Positions 39,410 through 47,600 of a DNA stretch of 64,000 bases are shown here, piece by piece. The stretch's first letter is position 1. Each line of letters starts with the position of its first letter. A program made the position numbers and the translations under genes. The notes under the pieces were generated by a model. The model was not told the origin of the DNA and made no database searches. It worked only from the letters and a program-made list of their open reading frames with translations. Location: NCBI GenBank assembly GCA_000471925.1, contig CP006668.1, positions 2,604,001 to 2,668,000 on the forward strand. Reading direction: 5' to 3'. This DNA comes from Ralstonia pickettii DTP0602. Its GTDB lineage: Bacteria; Pseudomonadota; Gammaproteobacteria; Burkholderiales; Burkholderiaceae.

Positions 39410-39814
39410 ATGCGCCGACTTGCTATTCCCCGGAAGATACGCGCCGCCGGCGCACCTGATACCGCCGCGCCGCGTGGCTGCCGCGCGCTGCACCGGCTGC
39501 TGGTGTCCTGCGCGATGCTGTCGTTCGCGGCCGGCCCGCTGCATGCACGCCTGCCCGCCCCCACGCCGGAGCAGCAGCAGGCAGCCGAGGCCAAGAAGGC
39601 CAAGGAGGCAGAAGCTGCCAAGCTCCAGGCCGATGCGCTGGGGCGCGTCCAGGACCAGCTGGCTGCGCGTTTCGGCAAGGGCAGCAGCGCGGGGGCCACG
39701 ACCGAACCCGGCAAAGTCCCGCAGAAGGCCGCCGAGGCGCCGGGCACGGCTGGCCCGCATGGCGGCACCTCGCCCAGCGCGGAAGCCCACAGTGGCGAAG
39801 CCGCGCGCAAGTGA
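39410..39814 (+). CDS. Small exported protein of unknown function
   Basis: 134 residues. A signal peptide is likely (basic start, LHRLLVSCAMLSFAAGPLHA, cleavage near residue 47). The mature part opens with a charged helix (TPEQQQAAEAKKAKEAEAAK) and ends disordered. AGGAGG precedes ATG 39410. Similar Ala/Lys/Glu-rich periplasmic proteins are common in this bacterial group, but no function is known to me. Confidence 0.75.
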   Translation: MRRLAIPRKIRAAGAPDTAAPRGCRALHRLLVSCAMLSFAAGPLHARLPAPTPEQQQAAEAKKAKEAEAAKLQADALGRVQDQLAARFGKGSSAGATTEPGKVPQKAAEAPGTAGPHGGTSPSAEAHSGEAARK

Positions 39815-40135
39815 GCGAGGCAGGCACCGGCCAGCTTCGTGGCAATGATGACGGCAAAGCGGCCAACGCGCCGCCTGCCCGGCACGCCTCTTGCCACTGC
39901 CACGCATGACGGCCTCAGTGAAGACCGCGACCATGCCGACGCCAAGGGGGAACGATGATGGATCACTTCTGTACGCATGTAATTACGACAACCAGCAGGC
40001 GCACCAGTGGGGCAACAATTGCAAACGGCCAGAGCCGGCCGGCGCAGTTTTACACATCGACCTGGTGCGGCGCGGCCATGCCGGCGCCCCCGCTGGCTTC
40101 TCGACCGGCGCGCCGGCGCACGGTTGCGTGACGCC
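39815..40135. other. Gene-free stretch before the hybrid kinase
   Basis: 321 bp with a local AT-rich patch (GTAATTACGACAACC near 39981) that may be promoter DNA. Nothing else is recognised. Confidence 0.4.
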
Positions 40136-42124
40136 ATGACTCCGCACACCCCCAACCCCGCGCCCCTTATCCTCAACGTCGACGACCGCGAGGGGCCGCG
40201 CTACGTCAAGAGCCGCATCCTGCACCGCGGCGGCGAGTTCTCCGTGATCGAAGCCGCCACCGGCCATTCCGCGCTATCACTGGTCCGCCAGCATGCGCCG
40301 GCGCTGGTGTTACTGTCCGCACGCCTGCCCGATATCAGCGGGCTGGACGTGTGCCGGCTGCTCAAGGAGGACCCGCACACCGCACGCACGCTGGTGCTGC
40401 TGACCTCGTCCGGGTTGGCGCAGTCGCGCCAGCGGGTCGAGGCGCTGAACTGCGGCGCCGACGGCTACCTGGTCGAACCCGCCGAGCCCGAGGAAGTGCA
40501 GTCGAGCATCCAGGCCTTGCTGCGGTTGCGCGGCGCCGAGGATGCCTACCACCGCACCTCGCAGGCGCTGCACGAGAATGAAGACATGTTCCGCCAGCTG
40601 GCCGAATCGATGGCGGACGTGGTCTGGATCCTGGACCCGGTGCAAAAGCGCCTGCTCTTTGTCAGCCGCTCGTTCGCGGCGCTGTGGGGCCATTCCGCCG
40701 AGCAGCTGATGGAAGATCCGCGCCGCTGCCTCGACCGCCTGGTGCCCGCCGACCGTGCGCGCGTGGAAGCCGCGTTCGAACGCATGCTGCGCGATGGGCG
40801 CATGGATATCGAGTTCCAGCTGACACGCCCGGGCGGCGAACTGCGCGAAATCCGCGCGCGCGCTTTCCCCGTGCGCGGCGCCAGCAAGGACGCTGAAACC
40901 GCAGGCGCCGAAGACAGCCCGCCGCTGCGCATCGCCGGCACCTGCCAGGACGTGACGCTGCACAACCGCGCCGAGCGCGCGCTGCGCGACGAGGAACGGC
41001 GCAAGGACCGCTTCCTGGCGATGCTCGCGCATGAACTGCGCAACCCGCTGGCACCGCTACGCAGCGCCGCGGACCTGCTGCAGCAGCTGTCGCCATCGCG
41101 CGAGGACATGTTCCGCGCGCGCGACGTCATCGGCCGCCAGCTGCACCACCTGACGCGGCTGGTGGACGAACTGCTCGATATCTCGCGCTTCAACCAGGGC
41201 CGCATCACGCTGCGCCAGGACCTGGTGGAGCTGCGCACCGCGCTCAATACGGCGGTGGAAGCGGTGCGTCCGGTGCTGGACGCCTACCGCCATACGCTGC
41301 GCCTGTCGCTGCCCGAGCAGCCACTGCCGGTGCGCGGCGACCTGGTGCGGCTTACGCAGATCTTCAGCAACCTGCTGCACAACGCCGCGGCCTACACGCC
41401 CGCGGGCGGACAGATCACAGTGGATGCCACGCTCGACGACGCGGGCCACGTGATCGTCAACGTGCGCGACAACGGCACCGGCCTGTCCGAGGCGCTGCAG
41501 CGGCAGCTGTTCGATCCGCTGGCGCCGCCTGAAGACGGCGCGCCCCCCGAGCCTGCGCACGGCGCCTTCCCCCATGAAGGGCCCGGCATCGGGCTGACGC
41601 TGGTGCAGAAGCTGGTGCGCCTGCATGGCGGCGTGATTCGCGCCCACAGCCCCGGCGCCGGACAGGGCAGCACCTTCACGGTGACGCTGCCGGTGGAGCC
41701 CTGGCAGAAGTGGCATCCCGGCACCGGCAAGGCCGCGCCGCGCAGCGGCGTGCCGCGCCGGATCATGGTGGTCGACGACAACGTCGATGCGCTCGAGGCC
41801 ATGACCATGACGCTGCAGACCCTCGGCCATACCGTGGTGACCGCCCCCGATGGCCCCAGCGCACTGGCGCGCGCGCCCGCTGTACGGCCGGAGGTGGTGC
41901 TGCTCGATCTGGGCATGCCCGCCATGGACGGCTTCGAGACCGCGCGCCGCCTGCGCGCGCTGCCCGAGATGCGCGGTGCCACGCTGGTCGCGCTGACCGG
42001 CTTCGGGCAGCCCGAAGACCGCCGCCGCGCGCTGGAAGCGGGCTTCGACCAGCACCTGGTCAAGCCGGCCGACCTGGAGGCGCTCACGCGACTGCTGGAT
42101 GCACTTGGCAGCGAACGCGCGTAG
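40136..42124 (+). CDS. Hybrid histidine kinase with dead N-terminal receiver (REC-PAS-HisKA-HATPase-REC)
   Basis: 662 residues. The N-terminal receiver keeps VDD (ILNVDDREG) but has Ser at the phospho-acceptor position (LVLLSARLPDISG) and Glu for the conserved Lys (YLVEPAEPEE). PAS follows (about 150-270), then H-box [21 protein letters not shown]-box IFSNLLHNAAAYTP and G-boxes DNGTGL and GIGLTLVQKLV. The C-terminal receiver is intact (IMVVDDNVDALE, LLDLGMPAMDG, HLVKPADL). It lies between ligD and ku on the same strand, which suggests a link to DNA-damage or stress signalling. Confidence 0.92.
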   Translation: MTPHTPNPAPLILNVDDREGPRYVKSRILHRGGEFSVIEAATGHSALSLVRQHAPALVLLSARLPDISGLDVCRLLKEDPHTARTLVLLTSSGLAQSRQRVEALNCGADGYLVEPAEPEEVQSSIQALLRLRGAEDAYHRTSQALHENEDMFRQLAESMADVVWILDPVQKRLLFVSRSFAALWGHSAEQLMEDPRRCLDRLVPADRARVEAAFERMLRDGRMDIEFQLTRPGGELREIRARAFPVRGASKDAETAGAEDSPPLRIAGTCQDVTLHNRAERALRDEERRKDRFLAMLAHELRNPLAPLRSAADLLQQLSPSREDMFRARDVIGRQLHHLTRLVDELLDISRFNQGRITLRQDLVELRTALNTAVEAVRPVLDAYRHTLRLSLPEQPLPVRGDLVRLTQIFSNLLHNAAAYTPAGGQITVDATLDDAGHVIVNVRDNGTGLSEALQRQLFDPLAPPEDGAPPEPAHGAFPHEGPGIGLTLVQKLVRLHGGVIRAHSPGAGQGSTFTVTLPVEPWQKWHPGTGKAAPRSGVPRRIMVVDDNVDALEAMTMTLQTLGHTVVTAPDGPSALARAPAVRPEVVLLDLGMPAMDGFETARRLRALPEMRGATLVALTGFGQPEDRRRALEAGFDQHLVKPADLEALTRLLDALGSERA

Positions 42125-42161
42125 CGGCCGCAACCGAACCAACCCGCAACAAGGAGCCTCC

Positions 42162-42332
42162 GTGCATACCACGCCTGAACCCGACATCCCGACGCGCAAG
42201 CCTGAAAGCCCGCCGCCGGAGCACCCCCCGGGCATCCCCGAACCCGAACCCGTGGCCGACCCGCCGCCCGGGGATACGCCGCCTCCGCCGCCGCAACGTG
42301 CAAGCAGTGCCAGCGCGCCCCCGCGCGCTTAG
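42162..42332 (+). CDS. Small proline-rich protein
   Basis: 56 residues if started at GTG 42162, which follows AAGGAG by 6 nt. About a third of residues are proline, with Glu and Pro repeats (PESPPPEHPPGIPEPEPVAD). No fold is expected. It lies between the hybrid kinase and ku with 17 bp to ku, so it may be cotranscribed. Confidence 0.55.
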   Translation: MHTTPEPDIPTRKPESPPPEHPPGIPEPEPVADPPPGDTPPPPPQRASSASAPPRA

Positions 42333-42349
42333 CGCAAAGGAGCCGTCAA

Positions 42350-43411
42350 GTGTCCCGCATCATCTGGAAAGGCGCCATCACCTTTGGCCTCGTCAACATT
42401 CCTGTCGTGCTGCGGCCCGCGTCGCGCAACCAGACGCTCGACCTGGACCTGCTGGACGTGCGCGACATGGCGCCGGTGGGATACCAGCGCATCAACAAGA
42501 GCACCGGCAAGCCGGTCGACAAGGAACATATCGTCAAGGGCTACCAGTACGCCAAGGACGAGTACGTGCTGCTCAACGACGAGGATTTCCGCCAGGCCAA
42601 TGTCGAGGCCACGCAGACGGTGGATATCGTCAGCTTTGTCGACGCGGAAAGCATTCCGCCCTATTACTTCGACACGCCGTACTACCTTGAGCCCGACAAG
42701 CGCGGCGAGCGCGGCTACGCACTGCTGCTCGCGACCATGCGCCGCACCGGCCGCGCCGCGCTGGCGCTGGTGGTGTTGCGCGCGCGGCAGCACCTGGCCG
42801 CGCTGCTGGTGCATGACGATGCGCTGGTGCTCAACACCATGCGCTTCGCCGACGAAGTGCTGCCGATATCCGAACTACACTTGCCCAAGGCGGCAAAGGG
42901 CAAGGCCACCGGCGCGCACGCGCGCGAGGTCGAGATGGCGACCAAGCTGGTCGAGGACATGAGCCAGGACTGGGAACCCGAGCAGTACCGCGACACCTAC
43001 CGCGACGACCTGATGGCGCGCATCGAGGAAAAGATCGAATCCGGCAACACCCACCAGCTGACGCAGCCTGCCGAAGAGGAAGAGACGCCGCGCCAGGGAG
43101 CCAAGGTCATCGACATGGTGGCACTGCTGCGCAAGAGCCTGGATCACCGCGGCAAGGCGGAGGAAGAGCCGGCGCGCGGCAAGGAACGGGCAAAGGCCGA
43201 AGCCGAGGACGCCGAAGAGGAGACCGGGAGCGAAGGCCGCACGCGCCGCAAGGCGCCCGCGCGCCATGCGGCGGCGAAGAAACAGACGACGGCCAAACGG
43301 GCTGCGGCGCCGGCAAAGCGTGCCGGCACGGCCACCAAGCATGCGCCGGCGAAACGCGCGCCGGCGGCGCGCAAGAGTACCGGCACCGCGCGGAGGAAGC
43401 AGGCGGCGTAG
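42350..43411 (+). CDS. ku: NHEJ DNA end-binding protein Ku
   Basis: 353 residues. The bacterial Ku core (about 1-260) begins IIWKGAITFGLVNIPVVL and includes DVRDMAPVGYQRINKSTGKP; it forms a homodimeric ring on DNA ends and recruits LigD. The C-terminal 90 residues are Lys/Ala/Arg-rich, like histone H1, and much longer than in minimal Ku proteins. GTG start at 42350 with AAAGGAG upstream. A hairpin repeat follows the gene at 43499. Confidence 0.96.
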   Translation: MSRIIWKGAITFGLVNIPVVLRPASRNQTLDLDLLDVRDMAPVGYQRINKSTGKPVDKEHIVKGYQYAKDEYVLLNDEDFRQANVEATQTVDIVSFVDAESIPPYYFDTPYYLEPDKRGERGYALLLATMRRTGRAALALVVLRARQHLAALLVHDDALVLNTMRFADEVLPISELHLPKAAKGKATGAHAREVEMATKLVEDMSQDWEPEQYRDTYRDDLMARIEEKIESGNTHQLTQPAEEEETPRQGAKVIDMVALLRKSLDHRGKAEEEPARGKERAKAEAEDAEEETGSEGRTRRKAPARHAAAKKQTTAKRAAAPAKRAGTATKHAPAKRAPAARKSTGTARRKQAA

Positions 43412-43498
43412 TGCCAACGAACTCCGAACTCCGACGCGGAAGAGGAGATCGGTTTTGAGTGCGCCAAAGCCGCCCGAGCGTGCCTAAGCAAGGTGTTC

Positions 43499-43533
43499 TC
43501 CCTCTCCCCTCATGGTCCTCATGGGGAGAGGGA
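43499..43533. repeat. Intergenic hairpin repeat after ku
   Basis: 11-bp perfect stem TCCCTCTCCCC / GGGGAGAGGGA around a 13-nt loop, then ACCGGGGTGAGGGG. Very similar elements occur many times between genes in proteobacterial genomes. It may also end ku transcription, but there is no T run. Confidence 0.65.
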
Positions 43534-43626
43534 CCGGGGTGAGGGGTGGTCTAGCTAAGAACCACACCAAGCGGGGCCTTCGGTTTTATCCAGCTCGACG
43601 CGCGCTTTGACGCGCCCCCTGCCCCC

Positions 43627-44070
43627 TCACCGCACCGACACCTTCAAGTTGTCATTCACCGACGACACACCCTCCACACCGCGGATCGCGTCCAGCGCCA
43701 TGTCGTGCTGCTGCTTGCTGGGCACCGTGCCGGTCACATCGACCTTGCCGTTGGTCGTCTTCACATGGATGCCGGTGGACTTCAGGTCCTTGGTCGCCAG
43801 CAGCTTGGTCTTGATCTTGGTAGTGATGGCACCGTCCTCGACCGCCTGCTTGGCCTTGTCGGCGCCCTCGTCCGGAGCGGCGCTGCGATCGGGATCGGCG
43901 CGTCCGGGCATGCCCGGCGCGGAGTTGACGGGCGCCGCGGGCGCATTGTCCGCCGCAACGAAGATCAGGCCGCTCTTGTCGAGTGCCAGCGCGCTGCCGG
44001 CAGCCGCCGCCAGCGCTGCGGACACGCATGCCATCCGCAAGGTGCGCGCGGAGGTTCGGGGAATTCGCAT
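43627..44070 (-). CDS. Periplasmic BON-domain protein
   Basis: 147 residues. The signal peptide is about 1-29 (LRMACVSAALAAAAGSALAL). One BON domain lies at about 75-147 (AITTKIKTKLLATKDLKS, KVDVTGTVPSKQQHDMALD). It resembles single-BON relatives of OsmY, a periplasmic stress protein. AGGAGAAA precedes ATG 44070. Third BON protein here and the only exported one. Confidence 0.88.
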   Translation of the reverse strand: MRIPRTSARTLRMACVSAALAAAAGSALALDKSGLIFVAADNAPAAPVNSAPGMPGRADPDRSAAPDEGADKAKQAVEDGAITTKIKTKLLATKDLKSTGIHVKTTNGKVDVTGTVPSKQQHDMALDAIRGVEGVSSVNDNLKVSVR

Positions 44071-44379
44071 GGCTTTCTCCTGTACGGGTTCCCAGTGCGT
44101 TCGCCGCAACGCATGACTCGCACGCCGCACGAACCACTGGTAAGGCATTTTTGTGCAAGCTCCGTACCCGCGTGACCTTAGGCCGCCACGCATGCTTTAC
44201 GACGCTCCGCGTGTGTAAATCGGGCCACCTGTTGTAAAAGCGGGCTACCTGCCGCAGTGCCTTATCCGATCCATGCGGCCTGCCATGGTTCGGAACGCGC
44301 GGCGCGGCGGCGCTGTCGTGCTTGGCATGGTGATTGCGAGACAGCTATGCGGCAGTTCGCCGCGCCAAGGAGACTAGCA
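44071..44379. other. Divergent region between BON and Gln-rich genes
   Basis: 309 bp. It holds a direct repeat (44215-44251) upstream of the Gln-rich gene. No further signal is recognised. Confidence 0.5.
44215..44251. repeat. Imperfect direct repeat upstream of the Gln-rich gene
   Basis: GTAAATCGGGCCACCTG (44215-44231) and GTAAAAGCGGGCTACCTG (44234-44251) are direct copies with two changes and one extra base. The 19-20 bp period, about two helical turns, is typical of tandem regulator sites. Confidence 0.5.
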
Positions 44380-44646
44380 ATGGGACAGCAGCAACAGCCG
44401 GGTCAATCGCAGTCGGGCCAGAAGCAACAGGAACAGTCGCAGACGGGCCAACGCGGCGGCCAACAGCAGCCAGATAAACAACAAGGCGGCGGTCAGATGG
44501 GTAACCAGGATCGCAAGCAGGATCAACAGCAACAGCAGGATCGCGGCAGCTCGCAACCGGGCCAGCAAGGCGATCAACGCAGCGGTCAGCAAAGCGGCCA
44601 GCAGGGTGGCCAGCAAAGCGGTCAGGGCGGACAACGCCAGCCGTAA
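44380..44646 (+). CDS. Gln/Gly-rich low-complexity protein
   Basis: 88 residues, over a third glutamine, with repeats such as SGQQGGQQSGQGGQ. AAGGAG lies 6 nt before ATG 44380. Predicted fully disordered and hydrophilic. No function can be assigned; composition recalls desiccation- or stress-related hydrophilins. A strong terminator follows at 44750. Confidence 0.7.
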   Translation: MGQQQQPGQSQSGQKQQEQSQTGQRGGQQQPDKQQGGGQMGNQDRKQDQQQQQDRGSSQPGQQGDQRSGQQSGQQGGQQSGQGGQRQP

Positions 44647-44749
44647 GCCGGTCAACCAGCCCCAGTAGCTGACGACAACAGGCAGCTATCCGGGTATGTG
44701 CGGCAGCAACATGCGGTGTTGCCGCAGGGGCATACGCCGGAAATTGACA

Positions 44750-44785
44750 GGCCGGAACTCCCGCGAGGGAACTCCGGCCCTTTTT
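44750..44785 (+). terminator. Intrinsic terminator after the Gln-rich gene
   Basis: GGCCGGA / TCCGGCC stem with an inner TCCC / GGGA stem and GCGA loop, followed by TTTTT at 44781-44785. Confidence 0.8.
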
Positions 44786-44873
44786 GTGCAGCCGCCTCTG
44801 CGGCACGGCCTGCGCACGCCGGCCGCATCCCGTGTATGCTGGCCGTGACATCCTCCTTGCAGCGCCACCGCTC

Positions 44874-45830
44874 TTGTCCAGCTTTACCGACCCCGCCACC
44901 GGTCGCCCTCCGCAGCGCCCGCGCGGCCCGCTAGACCATCTCTCCGCAAAGCTGCGCGGGCGTGCCGGCGCGCACGTGCGCGCGCTCACGCGCAGCAACT
45001 CCGGCCTGAGCCTCGACTATGACAACCCGCCCGGCGACCCCGGCCTGTTCGGCCCGGACGCGGTCTGCTGGCGCGTGCATGCGGACTTCCCTTCGATGCT
45101 CGCCGGCGGCGTCAGCGCGCTGCTGCTGCAGACGCTGCATCCGCTGGCGCTGGCCGGCGTGTGGGACCACTCGAGCTTTCGCACCGACATGCAGGGGCGC
45201 CTGGGGCGCACTGCGCAATTCATCGCCGGCACCACCTACGGCAGCCGTGCCGATGCCATGGCGTTGATCCAGCGCGTGCGGCGCATCCATGCCGGCGTGG
45301 TGGGCGTGGCGCCGGACGGGCGGCACTATGCGGCCTCCGACCCGGCGCTGCTGACATGGGTGCACGTGGCCGAGGTGTCGAGCTTTATGGCGGGCTACCT
45401 GCGCTATGTCGGACCGCTCGGCGAGGCCGAGCAGGACCGCTACTACGACGAGGTCGCGCGCATCGCGCAGATGCTGGGCGCCACCGATGTGCCGCGCTCG
45501 TGCGCCGCCGTGCAGGCCTACCTGGAAGCGATGCGGCCGCAGCTGCAGGCCAGCGAGCGCACCCGCGAGGTGGTGCGGCTGGTGCGCAAGATGCCGGTCG
45601 CCAACCCGCTGCTGCAGCCGGCGGTGCGCATCATGGCCGATGCGGGCATCGCCCTGCTGCCGCCGTGGGCGCGGCACGAACTCGACCTGGACGGGCCGTC
45701 GATACGGCGCCCCGCCGCGCTGGCCGGCATGCGCGTGCTGGCGCCCGCGCTGCGCTGGGTGCTAGGGGCCGGCCTGGCGGCACGCGCGCGGCGGCGCGTG
45801 GCCCGCGGCGAAGGGGCCCCTGCCGGCTGA
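44874..45830 (+). CDS. MpaB-family oxygenase (DUF2236)
   Basis: About 318 residues of the DUF2236 family, which includes latex-clearing protein and fungal MpaB. Members are haem-containing oxygenase-like proteins of mostly unknown substrate. Signature stretches are PGLFGPDAVCWRVHAD, LLQTLHPLALAGVWDHS and WVHVAEVSSFMAGYLRY, with His and Arg residues suited to haem binding. No ATG fits: TTG 44874 (MSSFTDP) is the start I prefer, with GTG 44832 as alternative. Earlier codons fall in the terminator at 44750. Confidence 0.82.
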   Translation: MSSFTDPATGRPPQRPRGPLDHLSAKLRGRAGAHVRALTRSNSGLSLDYDNPPGDPGLFGPDAVCWRVHADFPSMLAGGVSALLLQTLHPLALAGVWDHSSFRTDMQGRLGRTAQFIAGTTYGSRADAMALIQRVRRIHAGVVGVAPDGRHYAASDPALLTWVHVAEVSSFMAGYLRYVGPLGEAEQDRYYDEVARIAQMLGATDVPRSCAAVQAYLEAMRPQLQASERTREVVRLVRKMPVANPLLQPAVRIMADAGIALLPPWARHELDLDGPSIRRPAALAGMRVLAPALRWVLGAGLAARARRRVARGEGAPAG

Positions 45831-45849
45831 GCGCGCGACTGCCGCTACG

Positions 45850-47430
45850 CTATTCCGCGGCAGCCGCCGCGCTGGCGGTGCTGCCAGGGCTGCCCCGCAG
45901 CACCGTCTCCGGCAGCCGCGCCACCAGGAAGGGCGCCAGCAGCGATACCCCCGCACTCATCAGGAACAGCAGCCGGAAGGCATGCTCGGCGGCCTGCCGC
46001 ACCGCGGCGGCATCGCCATCGGCCTGGCCGCCCGCCATCACGCGGTGGAACATCTGCATCAGCACGTCTTCGCCGCCGCCCAGGTCCGTGACCGCCATGC
46101 CGCCGTGACGCAGCAGTGCGATCAGCACCGTGGTCAGCACCGCCACGCCGACCGCGCCGCCCAGCATGCGCGAGAACGCCGTCAGCGCGGTGGCCACGCC
46201 CACATGCTGCAGCGGCACCGCGTTCTGCGTCGCCACCAGGCCGCTGGGCAGCTGCAGGCCGATCGCGAAGCCCAGCGCCACCATCACCAGCGCGCTCAGC
46301 CACGCCGAGCGCGGGTCAACGAAGGCGAGCGCCACGATCGCCAGCGGTGCCACCAGCGAGCCCGCCATCTGCAGCGGCTTGTAGCGCCCGCTCCACGACA
46401 TCAGCCGCCCGGACGCGAACGCGCCGAACGGGATCGCCAGCGTCAGCGGCACCAGCCGCAGCGCCGCGGCATCGGCCTGCGCACCGCCCACCACCTGGAA
46501 GCGCAGCGGCAGCAGCACCGACATCGCGATCAGCTGGAAGAAGCACAGGAACAGCGTGATGCAGCAGATCGCCACGGTCGGCACGCGCAGCATGGCCAGC
46601 GGGATTACCGGGTCGGCCGCGCGGCGCTCCTGCCAGATGAAGAGCACCAGCGCGGCGAGCCCGGCGACCAGCATCGCCAGCGTGTCTGGCCGCCACGGCG
46701 ACTGCCCCTGCCCGAGCCGCGTCAGGAACACCAGCACGCCGCTCAGGCCCGCGCCAAACAACAGCGCGCCAATATAGTCGATGCGGTGCCGGCGCCCGCC
46801 CGCGGGCAGGTGGCGCAGCGCGCGGCGCACGGTCACGAGCGCGAGGAACGCCAGCGGCAGGTTGATCCAGAAGATCCAGCGCCATGACAGGAAGTGCGCG
46901 AGATAGCCGCCGATCACCGGCCCCGCCATGCTGGCCACGGCCCACACGCCGCTGACATAGCCCTGGTAGCGCCCGCGCTCGCGCAGCGGCACCACGTCGG
47001 CAATGGTCGCCTGCGATACGGACAGCAGGCCGCCGCCGCCCAGGCCCTGCAGGATGCGCGCGAGGATCAGCTGCGGCATGGTCTGCGCCAGCGCGCACGC
47101 AACCGAGGCCAGCAGGAACAGCACGATGGCAAAGGACAGTACCGAGCGCCGGCCCAGCACGTCGGAGAGCTTGCCGTAGATCGGCGTGGTCACCGTGGAC
47201 GCCACCAGGTAGGCGGAGATCACCCACGCCATGTTGTCAAAACCGTTGAGCTGCAGCGCGATATCGGGCAGCACCACCGCGACGATGGACTGCTCCAGCG
47301 CGCCCAGCAGGATCGCCAGCATCAGGCCGAAGATCACCTGCATGACCGGGACCGGCGCAGGCGAGGCGGTAGCGGGAGCGGAAGTGCTGGCGGCCGCAGG
47401 CTGCGGCGGCTGGGGGGAGACGGCGGTCAT
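45850..47430 (-). CDS. MFS efflux transporter, DHA2 (EmrB/QacA) family
   Basis: 526 residues with 14 predicted membrane helices. DHA2 motifs include LEQSIVAVVLPDIALQLNG in helix 1, GKLSDVLGRRSVL (motif A) and GGGLLSVSQATIADVVP. It should export hydrophobic drugs or toxic compounds by proton antiport. ATG 47430 has AGGTG upstream. A 19-bp palindrome about 100 bp upstream may be its operator, but no dedicated regulator gene is adjacent. Confidence 0.92.
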   Translation of the reverse strand: MTAVSPQPPQPAAASTSAPATASPAPVPVMQVIFGLMLAILLGALEQSIVAVVLPDIALQLNGFDNMAWVISAYLVASTVTTPIYGKLSDVLGRRSVLSFAIVLFLLASVACALAQTMPQLILARILQGLGGGGLLSVSQATIADVVPLRERGRYQGYVSGVWAVASMAGPVIGGYLAHFLSWRWIFWINLPLAFLALVTVRRALRHLPAGGRRHRIDYIGALLFGAGLSGVLVFLTRLGQGQSPWRPDTLAMLVAGLAALVLFIWQERRAADPVIPLAMLRVPTVAICCITLFLCFFQLIAMSVLLPLRFQVVGGAQADAAALRLVPLTLAIPFGAFASGRLMSWSGRYKPLQMAGSLVAPLAIVALAFVDPRSAWLSALVMVALGFAIGLQLPSGLVATQNAVPLQHVGVATALTAFSRMLGGAVGVAVLTTVLIALLRHGGMAVTDLGGGEDVLMQMFHRVMAGGQADGDAAAVRQAAEHAFRLLFLMSAGVSLLAPFLVARLPETVLRGSPGSTASAAAAAE

Positions 47431-47532
47431 GGGCACCTGCGAACGGCGGGATCGCGGCCGGGTGCAACGGTACCTGGGGGTACGGGGGCGCTGCGCGGTG
47501 GCCGGGCCTGCTCTTGTTGCGGAGTCAAGGAG

Positions 47533-47551
47533 AGCGCCTATTGTAGGCGCT
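47533..47551. promoter_or_regulatory. 19-bp palindrome upstream of the MFS gene
   Basis: AGCGCCTA-TTG-TAGGCGCT is a perfect palindrome. Its minus-strand centre reads TACAAT, a good -10 match for the MFS gene, so it could be an operator over the promoter. It may instead be a hairpin ending the upstream chemoreceptor transcript; no T run supports that. Confidence 0.45.
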
Positions 47552-47600
47552 TCGTGCAGCCGTTGCTGGCTGGGGTGCCGGCGCCGATGCCGCTACCCGG

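Noticed and set aside
44699..44726. Second hairpin just before the terminator downstream of the Gln-rich gene
   Set aside because: Only a 7-bp stem with a 14-nt loop; not distinct from chance in GC-rich DNA.
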